From Prionace glauca (taxonomy: Eukaryota > Chordata > Chondrichthyes > Carcharhiniformes > Carcharhinidae), in the NCBI GenBank assembly GCA_037974335.1, contig CM075729.1:92542592-92606591 (forward strand): a DNA stretch of 64,000 nucleotides. The letters run 5' to 3'. The notes under the pieces are model-generated. The model was not told the DNA's origin. It worked only from the letters and a program-made list of their open reading frames with translations, and searched no databases. The position numbers were made by a program, and so were the translations under genes. Positions 9,506 through 21,645 of this stretch are shown here, piece after piece (within the stretch, counting starts at the first letter, position 1; the number at the start of each line of letters is the position of its first letter).

Positions 9506-9936
9506 AGTGTTAGAGACAGTCCACAGAGGAGACACAACTTGGAATAGAACAGGGGTGAGCTGGGAGGGCAAAGGTCACTGTCAGCATTGAATTACAACTC
9601 TCTTCCTTCTCGGAACTGGGTCTGAGACACTTCTGAGGGTCAGGGGTTAAAGAACATTGTTGGGATATTGTAGAGGGAGCTTTACTCTGTATTAACCCCA
9701 TGCTTTTCCTTCACTGGGAGTGTTTGATGGGGACAGTGTGGATTTGTGATAACAAGTAAAACCTCTCGAAGATGCTGAAGACTGTCAGCTGTACAGAAAT
9801 AATGTGACCCTCTGAAGTATCTGCTTCAGTAAACCAGACCTCCTTCCTGCTCACCCTGCAGTTACAATTGAAGCTTTCGTCACTGTTTAAAGGGACAGGA
9901 TTCTCATGTTATTGAGAAAATCTCCACAAGTGTTTT

Positions 9937-9942
9937 AATAAA
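9937..9942 (+). terminator. C1 poly(A) signal
   Basis: AATAAA lies about 430 bp after the C1 stop codon. The untranslated region from 9506 to here is nearly identical to unit 2, where the signal is at 39,515-39,520. Confidence 0.75.
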
Positions 9943-10163
9943 CCTCCATTCTCCCTGTGAATTTCTCCAGCTTCCTCTGGCTGGGCTGTTTATTCAAGTC
10001 TTTTTTCTGTCAATGTCAATGTGTAAAAGGTAATAAACATTAAGAATATTCAGTATATGTCTGGTGAGTGCTTTGGAAATGTCCCACCTCCCCATCAGCT
10101 GATTGGCTGCATTTCACCAACTGATTGTCCTGATTGGTTGCTTGGCCTGTCAATCAATGACAC

Positions 10164-10480
10164 TGAGCAGTCTCACAACACCAGGTTAAAGTCCAACAGG
10201 TTTATTTGGTAACACAAGCCACTCGCTTTCGGAGCGCTGACCCTTCATCAGGGGAGTGGGAATTCTGTTCACAAACAGGGCATTTAAAGACAAAATTGTA
10301 AATTGAGATTGTATCTTTAAATGCCCTGTTTGTGAACAGAATTCCCACTCCCCTGATGAAGGGTCAGCGCTCCGAAAGCGAGTGGCTTGTGTTACCAAAT
10401 AAACCTGTTAGACTTTAACCGGATGGTGTGAGACTTCTTACTGTGTTTACCCCAGTCCAACGCTGGCATCTCCACATCAT
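10164..10480 (+). mobile_element. Palindromic foldback element, unit 1 insertion
   Basis: Two long arms face each other: CAGGTTTATTTGGTAACACA at the left is matched by TGTGTTACCAAATAAACCTG at the right, and GGAGTGGGAATTCTGTTCAC by its reverse complement. A short loop lies near 10,295. The right end extends to AACGCTGGCATCTCCACATCAT, which the left lacks. The 12-bp AATCAATGACAC flanks it (10,152-10,163 and 10,481-10,492). Unit 2 carries one copy of that site without the element (39,730-39,741), so it inserted after the duplication. I know no name for the family. Confidence 0.88.
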
Positions 10481-10709
10481 AATCAATGACACATCAGCAG
10501 AAGATTGGATTCAAATCCAATGATCAATCATTTGAAAATGATCAGTTTGATCTGGAATCTCTTGAGTGACAAGATTGAAAACAGGAAAGAAACTGAAAGT
10601 TGCTGGGATTAAACCATCACAATCACAATTCTCCATCCCATATTCACCACCTCCCCCTTGACCTTTCCATCTCACGCGGTCCCACTACTCCCATAGTTTC
10701 AACGAGTAA

Positions 10710-12516
10710 CTCTTGGTGATGGACATTGAATTCCCCACCCAGAGTACATTCTGTGTCCTTACCACCCTCAGTGCTTCCTCCAAGTGGTGTTCAACATGGA
10801 GGAGAACTGATTCATCAGCTGAGGGGGGGACGGTCTGTGGTAACCAGAGGAGGTTTCCTTGTCCGTGTTTGACACGGTACCGAGAGACTACATGGAGTCT
10901 GGAATGTTGTTGAGGATTCCCAGGATAACTCCCTCCTGACTGTATCCCACTGTGCCTTCTGTGCTGGGAGATTGGAGGTAGTGAACACGGTTCACCATTT
11001 TCTCCCGTCTCAGTAACAAACATCCAGCTGCTCGAACTGGTACAGTAAAACGGTATTGACCGTTTCCTGGTGTCAGGTGTAGTGAGTGAGAGGGAAAAAT
11101 TTAAACTGGGGACTCAAAATGTCACTCAGTGAATTTTTCTAATAATTAGAAAGGTGAAAATGAATTAATTTGCTGCAAATCATTAAAGCTTTCATCCAGG
11201 AGGGAGAGAGAGAGAGAGAGAGGAGAGAAAGACAGAAGCAGAGAGAGAGAGAGAGAGAGTGACAGACTGAGAGGGTTCCCCTCGGGGGGTTCCTGAGCAG
11301 TGACAGGCAGGGACTGAGGAAATGGGAGTTTCAGCCCTTTAGGTTGTTTCTGTCAGTGTCAGTCTCCAAGATTCCTCCCACCCCCTCCACTGCTAGTGTT
11401 TTTATTAGTTTTGAGCCTGAAAGTTTAATGTTGTTCAGATAATTGTTCCCGTCTCAGTAACAAATATTCCGCTGCTTCTTTCACTTCCTCTGTTGGTTAC
11501 ATTTCAATCTTCCAATCTGACAGTCTTTGGGAAAATATTTCAAAATATATATCCCCCCATCCATATTTTCAAATATTTTCCCAAATTTTTGATTGTCGGG
11601 TTTTTAGTTCCTGCCATTATAATTTTGACATTATCTTCCAAAGGGAATTCCTCGAATTCTGTGCAATGTTCAGATGAAAAGGAGAAAGAAAGGATCCAAG
11701 GCTGCTCCAGAGGCAGATTAGCTGCACCCAACATTGTCCATGTAAATCCCATTCATAAGTAGGGACACATCTGCCATGGAATGTGAGAGCAGAGTTGCCA
11801 ATACAAACTTCTTTTCACTATGGTTGATTTCCCAGATTGAATAATCTCCTTGAATCTTATTTCCAACCAAGTTCCACCACGGGGACAATTCTTCCAAGTT
11901 CACCACATGAGTGAACATTTGAGCACCTGGTTCATGGCTCCAGGGACATCCAGGTCACTAATTGCTCACTAGGACACTGTAGTTTCATTACCTTTCCCAT
12001 AGATAATTAGGCAGCACAAAGAAGATGCTACATTATTTTCAGTTTGCAAGATTCTCCCAAGTCCATCCTCCCCCACATCCTCCCCCACCCCCCTGCTCTC
12101 TCTGCTGTTTTTCTCTTTCACTCCCGGCTGCTCTGTTTCAGGTTGTTTTCTAACTGCGCATGTGCAGTTCAGAGCTCCGATCGTTCCGGCAGTGCTAAGC
12201 CCCGCCCACAGCACGGATCGGATTGAAGCCGGTAAGAAGCGTATGGGCTCGCTGCACAGACGATTCCGGGCTGGGATCCGTATTACACCCGGATCCGGCC
12301 CTTCGGCTCCGACTGGTAAAATCGGGCCCAGAGTGAACTCTTTGCAACAAGAGCTGAAACTTTCAGATTGCTGAATCCATTCCCCCCTCGAGCAGAATGC
12401 ACCTTGTGTTTTTATTTCCAGAGAACCACAAATGGAACAAGATTGGCAGCAACGTTAAGACTCTGAGAATTGATCTGAAGGTTTTTATTCCCACAGCATG
12501 GTCATGGTTTAGAACC
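10710..12516 (+). other. Spacer right of unit 1, no gene recognised
   Basis: Homology between the units ends at about 10,705. Positions 11,195-11,262 are a (GA)n microsatellite. Positions 10,917-11,034 and 11,478-11,528 recur inverted at 22.3-22.5 kb. A GTCTCAGTAACAAA repeat occurs at about 11,007 and 11,450. Positions 12,150-12,330 are richer in CpG but have no gene structure. Confidence 0.5.
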
Positions 12517-12842
12517 AGGTGGCACAGTGGTTAGCACTGCTGTCTCACAGCTCCAGGGACCTGGGTTCGATTCCCGGTTTGGGTCACTGTGAAGTTTACA
12601 CATTCTTCCCGTGTCTGCGTGGGTTTCCTTTGGGTGCTCCGGATTCCTCCCACATCAAAGATGTGTGGGTTAGGTTGATTGGCCATGCTAAATTGTCCCT
12701 TCGTGTTCCAGGATGTGGAGGTTAAAGACATTAGTGAGGTAAATGTCTGGGGTCGTAGGGATAGGACCTGGGATAGGATTGTTGATGGTGTAGATTCGAT
12801 GGGCTGAATGGACTCCTTCTGCACGATAGGGATTCTGTGGAA
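12517..12842 (+). mobile_element. HE1-type SINE, near full length
   Basis: The tRNA-like head holds an A box (GGCACAGTGGTTAGCACTGC) and B box (GGGTTCGATTCCC, near 12,562). The conserved body with GTGGGTTTCCTTTGGGTGCT follows, then the LINE-like tail GATTCGATGGGCTGAATGG. This is the only HE1 copy in the window in + orientation. Confidence 0.9.
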
Positions 12843-13938
12843 AATGATTTAACCCCTTCAGGACCACTGTTATTTTCTACTTGGGGACAGGAGATCTGAT
12901 ACAGACACACTGTTCAATGAGAATCTGACCTTTCAGCAAGTGACCTTTGAGATACAAAGATGTTCTCTAAGGTAAAGAATATGTGTTGATAAACATGTGG
13001 CACTTTCAATCTGGATACAAACACACACACACATCAGGAAGAGAGAGTTTCAATTTTGATAGTGGAAATTATAATTCTTACAATGTTTAAAGATTTGAGC
13101 TGTGGATCCTGATAATGTTCTCAACAGGAAATGTTTATTTTAGAAGGTTTGACAACAATTGACACAAATCCAAATGCTGAAAGCTTCTGTGCTGAAAGAA
13201 GAGTTTAAAATGTGTTTGTCTCTTCCCAAAATATAAACCCGAAAGTTTGATGGATGCAATTTGTGTCAAGACCCACACTGATGTTAAATGTGAGAGGATC
13301 TCAAAGCTCAGAATGGGAACATGGAACACTGGTTCTTAGTGGTGTAAATTTTCACTTTGGTATTCTGTGAGAAAAGTGTGTGAACCAGGGAGAAATAGTC
13401 CATTCTTTGTGTGAACAATTAATACAGAGTATTCACTCATGTAAAAAGAAAACAAAACACACAAACTCTATAATACACGACAATGCATTTAACTATATGC
13501 ATTAACTGAGGGCGAGACACACACACTGTTACATGAAGCTACCCCTTTGTTGTCAATCACCTATGTTTCCTGAACATTGAGATTTCCCTTTGTTCCAAAA
13601 CAACATCCAATATTATGGAACTGAGCTAAATCCAGTGAATAATTATCACACACAGGTTATATGGCAGCGTTGGGGAAACTTGTGTTCAGTGAAGGAACCT
13701 GCTACTTCCTTTCAGGAGACTGTTTCTGAGCTGAGTGTGTGCTGATGTTAGCTGTGTCTGTGTCTGTCTCCCCTTTTCCCCAGTCAATGTGCTGTGGATA
13801 TATCATTCTTTCCCTTTGATGAACCCACCCTGTGAAATCGGCTTTGGGCATTTACACGTCCATTTCCTTATCCCTCCACTTTGAAGTTATCTTTTCTAAA
13901 CCCCATTACTTTCCTTAATCACCTCAGTAAACACTTGC
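12843..13938 (+). other. No feature recognised
   Basis: This is AT-rich single-copy-looking sequence with a short (AC)n run at 13,019-13,033. I see no gene, splice structure or repeat. Confidence 0.4.
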
Positions 13939-14017
13939 TACCTGATGATGGAACAGTGCTCCGAAAGCTCGTGCTACCAAATAAACCTGTTGGACTTTAA
14001 CCTGGTGTTGTGAGACT
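13939..14017 (+). mobile_element. Half foldback element
   Basis: CTGATGATGGAACAGTGCTC through ACCAAATAAACCTGTTGGAC and CTGGTGTTGTGAGAC match the right arm of the palindromic foldback element. The left arm is absent. An HE1-type SINE follows at once. Confidence 0.75.
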
Positions 14018-14020
14018 ACT

Positions 14021-14283
14021 TACTATTAATACTGCAATGAAGTTACTGTGAAAATCCCATAGTTGTCATACTCTGGTGCACTGAGGGAGAATTTAGCATC
14101 GCCAATGCACCTAACTAGCACATCTTTCAGACCATGGGAAGAAACTGGACCACCTGGAAGAAGCCCACGCAGACATGAGGAGAACATACAGACTCCGCAC
14201 AGACAGTGACCAAAGCTGGGAATTGAACCCATGACCCGAGCACTGAGGCATCAGTACTAACCACTGTGCCACCATACGGCACC
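14021..14283 (-). mobile_element. HE1-type SINE
   Basis: On the reverse strand it has the tRNA-like head (B-box-like GGGTTCAATTCCC, near 14,220), the body, and a tail ending in ATTTTCACAGTAACTTCATT. The same tail subtype is seen in the copy at 34.2 kb, distinct from the GATGGGCCGAAGGGCC tail subtype. Confidence 0.88.
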
Positions 14284-15950
14284 TTAAGTGATTGACAGTA
14301 GTGTTAACCCAATGGGGTTACTCAGTGACTTGGGAATGTGTGGACCCAGGTGAGGATCACGTGTGTACCAATTCTGGGGGAGCTGTCGTGGAACAAACCA
14401 AATCGTTTGTGTTTAAACAAACATCCGACTGTCTTCTATTCTTCAGATATATAGAAAGTACTTTCTCCTTTCAATAAAGTTATCTTTCTTCCTTTTCATA
14501 CACATTATCTTTCTTATATATTCTTTTTATATGTATTATCAATTATCATATTCTTATCATTATTCAATAAAATAGTTGTTTTAACACAATACTTGTCCCA
14601 GTCATTCATTCCTGTTACACCCAGAGTCTGGTTCTGAATCTCAGTGAGACTCTGAAAGGAACTCTCACCGTTCAATCCATGAAAACACTTCATTGGACTG
14701 TAAAGTCCCTCCAGACAAACTGAACCAGATAAGTTACTAACTATTATCTGTGTAAAAGGTCCTGAGCAAATAATTCAGGGTCAGAGGTAGAGTTCGGGAA
14801 AAAGGACACATCACACAAACTATTGAATAGACCTGAATTTAATAATCTGGCCATTTGCTGCAACATTGGAAACAGACAGGGGGTGATAAGCAAAGACCCA
14901 GAGATAGAGAACGCCACCCTTCCACCCACCCCCACCCCAGTATGACATGAAATGGTTAATATGACCTAAAGCATACAAAAAAACATTTTTTAAAGGATCG
15001 AGGCAATAGAGAAATTGACTTTAACAGAATCTTCAGATGATCGTGGCCAGAAGGAATCAAAAACTGAAAGTGAAATGAGAAGGAATCTGTGTTTGAGATA
15101 ATTGAAGGGTCTGGAAAAATATTTTTTCCCAATAACTGACCACAAGTTGGGTTCAGGTAAAGGGAGAGCTGGACAAAGGAAGGGTGGGTGTATTAGTGAG
15201 TGTATTAATCAGCTACACAAAGTAGGAACACAGGATTAACACCATGATGACAGGCAGAGCTTGGAGCCTCACTGGAAGTGGAGATACTGGGCCATTGAAA
15301 GAGAGAAGCTAGATTGTAGAGTTGTGTAAACAGCATCAGGAATTGAGGTCTGAGGTCACACAGCAGCAGGAGGAGCAGAATGAAGTGAGTGGGAGCGACT
15401 CCCCCAGGAGATGCCAATGTGAGGGATAAGGTACTGGTTAAGCTGGAACTGGAACACCTGGGATTTGTTTCAAATTTCAGCATGTGCAATACGCTTTTAT
15501 TTGAGACATTTATTTTATTGAATCTTTATTTAACCTGGTGAGTCAATTGAGAACCAATTCTCATTTATAACAACAATCTGACCAAGAGACGAATGCAGCA
15601 GTAACAGAAATGACAAAATACAATTGAGTGAAAGACTAAAAACAGCCCAATACAAATTCACAGTGACAGAGAATTGATAGTTTAGTCAGTACAAGGATCA
15701 GTTAACAGAGATTTAACCTTTCAATGAAAGGTTTCCATGGACAGGATGAGATTCCTATCTGCAGGATTACAGACTGACATTAATCACATCTTCTGCTTAC
15801 AGATCCCTGACTCCTTTACCGTGACAAACTCTCATCATGTGGGTCAGACGCTCACTGGTTATGTATTCAGTCCAAGGTGGGACACAATGTTAAACATCGA
15901 CACTACCCCAGACCCAATGTCTCGGGTTGCGGTGGAGAGAACCCTGACCA
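14284..15950 (+). other. No gene recognised; one fish-type repeat
   Basis: Positions 14,440-14,600 are very AT-rich. Positions 15,513-15,600 (TCTTTATTTAACCTGGTGAG and CAATTGAGAACCAATTCTCA) resemble a dispersed repeat that I remember as common in bony fish. The rest, including several short open frames, shows no recognisable protein. Confidence 0.35.
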
Positions 15951-17105
15951 CATAGAACATAGAACATTACAGCGCAGAACAGGCCCTTCGGCCCACGATG
16001 TTGCGCCGACCAGTTACAAAACAATGACCCACTAGCCTAAACCAATCCCTTTTCATCCATAAACCTATCCACAGATCTCTTAAATGCCCCCAAACTAGGT
16101 GCATTTACAACTGCAGCTGGCAGGGCATTCCAGTCCCTCACCACCCTCTGGGTAAAGAACCTACCCCTGACATCTGTCCTATAACTACCCCCCCTTAATT
16201 TAAAGTCGTGCCCCCTCGTGCTAGCTTTCTCCATCCTAGGAAAAAGGCTATCACTATCTACCCTGTCTAAACCTCTAATCATCTTATATGTTTCAATGAG
16301 ATCCCCTCTTAGCCGCCTTCTTTCCAGCGAAAACAACCCCAAATCTCTCAGTCTCTCCTCATAGGATCTACCCTCCATACCAGGCAACATCCTGGTAAAC
16401 CTCCTCTGCACCCTCTCCAAAGCCTCCACATCCTTCCTGTAATGTGGGGACCAGAACTGCACACAGTACTCCAAGTGTGGCCGCACCAGAGTTGTGTACA
16501 GTTGCATCATGACACTGCGACTCCTAAATTCAATCCCCCTACCAATAAACGCCAAGACACCGTATGCCTTCTTAACAATCTTATCTACTTGTTTCCCAAC
16601 TTTCAGGGATCTATGTACACATACACCTAGATCCCTCTGCTCCTCCACACTATTCAAAGTCCTCCCGTTAGCCCTATACTCAACACATCTGTTATTCCTA
16701 CCGAAATGAATTACCTCACACTTCTCCACATTAAACTCCATCCGCCACCTTTCAGCCCAGCTCTGCAACCTTTCTAAGTCATCCTGCAAACTATGACACC
16801 CTTCCTCACAATCTACCACACCTCCGACTTTGGTGTCATCAGCAAACTTACTAATCCACCCAACTATGCCCTCATCCAGATCATTAATAAAAATTACAAA
16901 CAGCAGTGGCCCCAAAACAGATCCCTGAGGCACACCACTCGTAAACGAACTCCATGACGAATATTTACCATCAACCACCACTCTCTGTCTCCTATCTGCT
17001 AGCCAATTCCTGATCCAATTACCTAGATCACCCCCAATCCCATACATCTGCATTTTCTGCAGAAGCCTACCATGCGTTTGATAAGGTTCACCATGGTAGG
17101 CTTCT
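15951..17105 (-). mobile_element. CR1-like LINE family B with short 5' inversion
   Basis: The reverse-strand ORF 16,037-17,152 (371 codons, the first 25 or so outside the true element) encodes the second half of the RT: TSGVPQGSVLGPLLFVIFIN, SKFADDTK, RDLGVCVHRSLKV, LVRPHLEYCVQFWSPHYRK, RRLRGDLIETYKM and FFTQRVVRDWNALPAAVV. The 3' tail is GTTCTATGTTCTATG. The reading frame is open, so the copy is young. At its 5' end, 17,075-17,105 is the inverted form of a piece that reads directly at 63,212-63,242. Confidence 0.9.
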
Positions 17106-17334
17106 GACCACAACCAGAAAGTTTCTGGAACAAAACAATCGAACAATCCCAAGGGGAAGGGGGCAGGTGAACCTGGTCACAGGAAAGACTAGGAAACTGG
17201 AGGATTCAGTGAGAAATGGAGGGGAGATGGTGAGAATGCAGAATAAATGGAGGGAAGTAGGGAGGGTGACAGCAGCTGGTGAAACTGTTCCAGTTGAATA
17301 GTTAGTCTGTGTATTTGATGTTATCAGAGACTGT

Positions 17335-18915
17335 TGCTGTCCAAAGTGGTCCAGATGCTGATTGTAATAACTGGAGGAGACTGGATTTGGAAATAACAAA
17401 GTAAAGGCTTTATTGATAAGAAGAACTATTTACAATGAAGGGTTTAACAACACAACCACACAGGTCTCCTCCCAACAACATCCTGACTCCAACTGAAGCC
17501 TCCAGCCCCAGGAATGATCACCCTCACTCCCGATTGGCCCAGGTTCACATCCTCACACTCCATTGGCTCCGGCCTGGTCATGTGGCCTGTGAAGGACTGC
17601 CCCTTAAAGGGACCAGGCTCACACACTCCTTCCCCTGTAACATCTTGGACTCCCTGTGATAAAACAAAAACTACAACAGTTAACACACAGGCAGAGAAAC
17701 AACAATATTACAGAAGGGACACCAGGGAAAGACAGTTCATAATGTCAGCTGGTCCAGAGATTTCTGGAACCTTGTGGAACACTGCAACTCTATCAGGGGC
17801 ACTTCAGCAACCATCGATACAGGATCCACTGATGGGGTGGATGTACTAACCACCCATTCGAGGCAGGATGGTCGGGGACTGACCTGACATGACAAATGTC
17901 ATTAGACTTGACCAAAGTCTGAAATTCATCAGCGTGAATGCTGCTCCGTTGTCTGATAGCAACACTTCAGGAAGACCATGGATCACAAAGATCTGCCTCA
18001 GTTTATCAATGGTAAATGGAGGCTGTGATGGGTCTCATGAGCTGATTGTCCAGCCACTTGGAATGGGCATCGACTAACACCAGGAACATCTGTCCAAATC
18101 CTACATGAAGCCGTGACCAAGGGAGCATGTTCATTGGTGGAGGTAACACTTGCTGAGTCGGACAACTCTCACACGGCCCAACCATTTGTTCAATGTCTCT
18201 GTCAATGCCAGGCCACCAGACATAACTACTGGCCAACACTTTCATTCTGCTCTGGTCAGGATGGGCATCATGTAACTGTTGGAGCAGTGGCCATGCCCAG
18301 TGGGTAGTATGCTGACACAGACCACCCCCACAATAGCACCTCATCTTCACAGGATATCTGGTCCCTGCAATGTAAATACAGTTTCATTTGCTCTGCCTTG
18401 TCAAAGTGCCACCTGGTCAGTACCATTTCCTTTGCTAACACCAGCTCCCTATCTGTCCATGTCTGGATGTGGGCTGCTGAGACAGGCAGTGTGTCCAAAT
18501 AACACAGAGCCAATACTATCTCCTGTGGAACAGGCAGTGACGGTGTGGTCTGTGGTAGCAGCAGGCAGCTCAGTGCATCTGTATTTGAGATCTGGGTTCC
18601 TGGCCTATGCTGGAAGGTTTAGCTGTTTAGTGCCAGCAGCAATGCCCATCTCTGCACCCTGGCAGAGGCAATAGGTGGCACTGGCTTAATGTCCTGGAAA
18701 AGCCCCAACAATGGCTTATGGTCTGACACGATGGTGAAATGCTGCCCATAAACATATTGGTGAAATTTTTCACTCTGTGCATAACTGCTGGGCTTTCTGT
18801 GTCAATTTGTGAGTACATTTTCTCAACGTCTGACAAAGTCCTTGAAGCAAATGAATTTAGCCTCTCTGCCCCATCTGCCATTCCATGGGATAGAACTGCT
18901 CCAACTCCATATCGT
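17335..18915 (-). mobile_element. Ty3/gypsy LTR retrotransposon fossil
   Basis: On the reverse strand 18,627-18,935 resembles RNase H and 18,006-18,350 resembles the integrase zinc-binding and core region. To the left, up to about 17,643, is a probable 3' LTR. The gag, protease and most RT regions are missing. The copy is clearly broken, with several interruptions, and looks old. Confidence 0.7.
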
Positions 18916-18917
18916 GT

Positions 18918-20725
18918 CATAGAGTTACACAGCACAGAAACAGGCCCTTCGGCCCACCATGTCTATGCTGACTACCCAATATCAATCTATACTAATTCCT
19001 TTTACCAGCACTTGGTCCATAGCTACTGTGCCTTGGGGATTGAAGTGCTTGTCCAGATGCTTCTTAAATGTAGCGAGAGTTCCTGCCTCCATCACCCTCT
19101 CAGGCAGCGCATTCCATATTTCCACCATTCTCTAGGTCAAAAATTCTTTCTCAGATCTTCTCTTAACCACTTCCTCCTCACCTTAAACCTATGCCCTCTG
19201 CTCTTAGACATCTGTGCCATGGGGAGAAGTCTCTTATGAGACTTACCCTATCTGTACCTCTCATAATTTTGTCCACCTCAATCAGATCCTCCCTCTGCTC
19301 CAGGGAAAACAAACCCAGCCTATCCAGTCTCTCCTCACAGTTGAAAGTTTCCATCCCAGGCAACATCCTGGTGGTTCTCCTCTGCACCCTCACCAGTGCA
19401 ATCACATCATACCGATAGTGTGGTGACCAGAACTGAGCACAATATTCCATCTGTGGCCTAACCAATGTTTTATGAAGTTGTACCAAGATTTCCCCCCTCC
19501 CATATTTGAATTCACCTCACTCATGAAGGCAAGCATTCCGATTGCCTTCTTCACCACACTATCTCCCTGTGCTGCCACCTTCAGGAATCTATGGACTTTA
19601 CACCAAGGTCCCTTTTCTCCCCAATACTCCCTCAGTGCCGACAGTTCATTGTGTAAATCCTATCCTTATTAAATCTCCCAAAATGCATCACCTCACACTT
19701 ATCAGGATTAAATTCCACGTTTCATTGCTCTGTCCACCTTCCCCATCCCCAAAATGTTCACCCACTGACACTTCAACAACTTGCCTGACTTCATTCCCAA
19801 GGATTAGGTCGATGTACTGACATGAAGAGCTCTCCTGGAATCACTTTACAAATTCCATCCTGTCTAATCATAGAATCATAGAATCCCTACAGTGCAGAAC
19901 GAGGCCATTCAGCCCATCGATCCTACACCAACAACAATCCCATCCAGCCCTGTCCCCATGGTCCTATGTATTTACCCTGTTAGTCCCTCTGACACTAAGG
20001 AGCAATTTAGCATGGCCAACCAATCTAACCTGCACATCGTTGGACTGTGGGAGGAAAGCAGAGCACCAGAGGAAACTCACGCAAACACAGGGAGAACATA
20101 CAAACTCCACACAGGCACCCGATGCCAGAATTGACTTTGGATCCCTGGCGCTGTGAGGCAGCAACGCTAAATACTGTACCACCGTACCACCCCTTTCACA
20201 CTGAGGTGACTCTAGTTAATATTGGTGAGGTTGAAATCCCCGATTACTATCGCCTATTCCTCTCACACCTCTCTCTGTGATTTGCCTACATATCTGCTCC
20301 TCTATCTCCCTCTGAGTGTTGGGAGGGCTGTAGTATAATCCCAGTACAATGATCACCCTTTATATTTCTCAACTCCATCCATATGGCCTCATTTGAAGAG
20401 AGCATTCCAAGACATTGTTCCTCATTATTGCAGTCTCTTTAATCTCTTACATCCTCTCCTACATCTCCCCCAATCACGCCTGGAACTTCTATACCCTGGA
20501 ATGTCGAGATTCCAGTCCTGTCCTTCTTTCAACCGTATCCCAGTGATTACAACAATCTCATATTTCCACGTGCTGACCAACTCTCTAAGTTCATCTGCCT
20601 GACCAGACAGGCTCCTTGTATTAAAATAGATGCTGTTTAGCCTTCCAATTCTCCCATGTGCCTTATCAAGCCCAAGTCTTCTCTGCCTGCTGGACTGACT
20701 GAGTTTTCCTTCTATATCTGACTGA
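18918..20725 (-). mobile_element. Old CR1-like LINE with internal loss
   Basis: The 3' tail (AGGCCCTTCGGCCCACCATG), the C-terminal FFTQ-like region and the LVRPQMEYCAQFWSPHYR segment (19,178-19,486) run on the reverse strand. After about 19,740 the sequence jumps to the endonuclease region (20,200-20,700, reading GDFNLTNIN-like), so the RT core is deleted. An HE1 SINE sits inside at 19,863-20,192. Confidence 0.7.
19863..20192 (-). mobile_element. HE1-type SINE nested in an old LINE
   Basis: It has the tail ATAGAATCCCTACAGTGCAG and AGGCCATTCAGCCCATCGA, then the body (GGCCAACCAATCTAACCTGC) and the head ending GTACCACCGTACCACC. It is diverged from consensus, with a damaged B box. Confidence 0.88.
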
Positions 20726-20726
20726 G

Positions 20727-21645
20727 GCTATAGTTGGATGGATTAGTAAATTTGCTGATGACACCAAAGTCAGAGGTGTGGTAGATTGTGAGGAAGGGTG
20801 TCATAGTCTGCAGGGAGACTTAGATAGGTTGCAGAGCTGGGCGGAGAGGTGGCGGATGGAATTTAATGCGGAGAAGTGTGAGGTAATTCACTTCGGTAGG
20901 AGCAACAGATGTGTCGAGTATAGGGGTAACGGGAGGACTTTGAATAGTGTTGATGAGCAGAGGGATCTAGGTGTATGTGTACATAGATCCCTGAAAGTTG
21001 GGAATCAAGTAGATAAGGTTGTTAGGAAGGTGTACGGTGTCTTGGCGTTTATTGGTAGGGGGATTGAATTTAAGAGTCGCAGCGTCATGTTGCAACTGTA
21101 CACTACTCTGGTAGGGCCACACTTGGAGTACTGTGTGCAATTCTGGTCCCCACATTACAGGAAGGATGTGGAGGCTTTGGAGAGGGTGCAGAGGAGGTTT
21201 ACTAGGATGTTGCCTGGTATGGTGGGGAGGTCCTATGAGGAGAGACTGAGGGATTTGGGGTTGTTTTCGTTGGAAAGAAGGCGGCTAAGAGGGGATCTTA
21301 TTGAAACATATAAGATGATTAGAGGTTTAGATAGGGTGGACAGTGATAGCCTTTTTCCTCGGATGGAGAAAGCTAGCACGAGGAGGTATGGCTTTAAATT
21401 AAGGGGGGGTAGCTACAGGACGGATGTCAGGGGTAGGTTCTTTACCCAGCGGGTGGTGAGGGATTGGAATGCCCTGCCTGCTGCAGTTGTAAATGTGCCT
21501 AGTTTGGGGGCGTTTAAGAGATCTGTAGATAGGGTTATGGACGAAAAGGGATTGGTATAGGCTAGTGGGTCATTGTTTTTGTAACTGGTCGGCGCAACAT
21601 CGTGGGCCGAAGGGCCTGTTCTGCGCTGTAATGTTCTATGTTCTA
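20727..21645 (+). mobile_element. CR1-like LINE family B, 5'-truncated
   Basis: The ORF continues from the FADDTK motif region (its first D codons at about 20,757; ATG-initiated part 20,778-21,560) to the LINE stop. It encodes WRMEFNAEKCEVIHFGR, RDLGVCVHRSLKV, PHLEYCVQFWSPHYRKD and FFTQRVVRDWNALPAAVV. The frame is intact to the stop at 21,560. The tail ends GTTCTATGTTCTATG. The copy is young and truncated in the RT palm. Confidence 0.9.

Noticed and set aside
9200-9513. Second coding frame (70 codons) and reverse 87-codon frame over the C exon
   Set aside because: Shadows of the constant domain, whose frame is fixed by splicing, cysteines and the FSCALTH motif.
12150-12380. CpG island promoter of an unknown gene
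   Set aside because: Only about 200 bp are CpG-rich and no exon or splice pattern follows; the 60-70-codon frames have no recognisable sequence.
11040-12516. A third V, J or C segment in the spacer or flanks
   Set aside because: I searched for the CxxxxWYQQ pattern, DYYC with CACAGTG, FGxGT and the FSCA motif outside the two units and saw none.
12517-12590. tRNA gene
   Set aside because: The A and B boxes belong to the head of an HE1 SINE; the cloverleaf is not complete and the SINE body follows.
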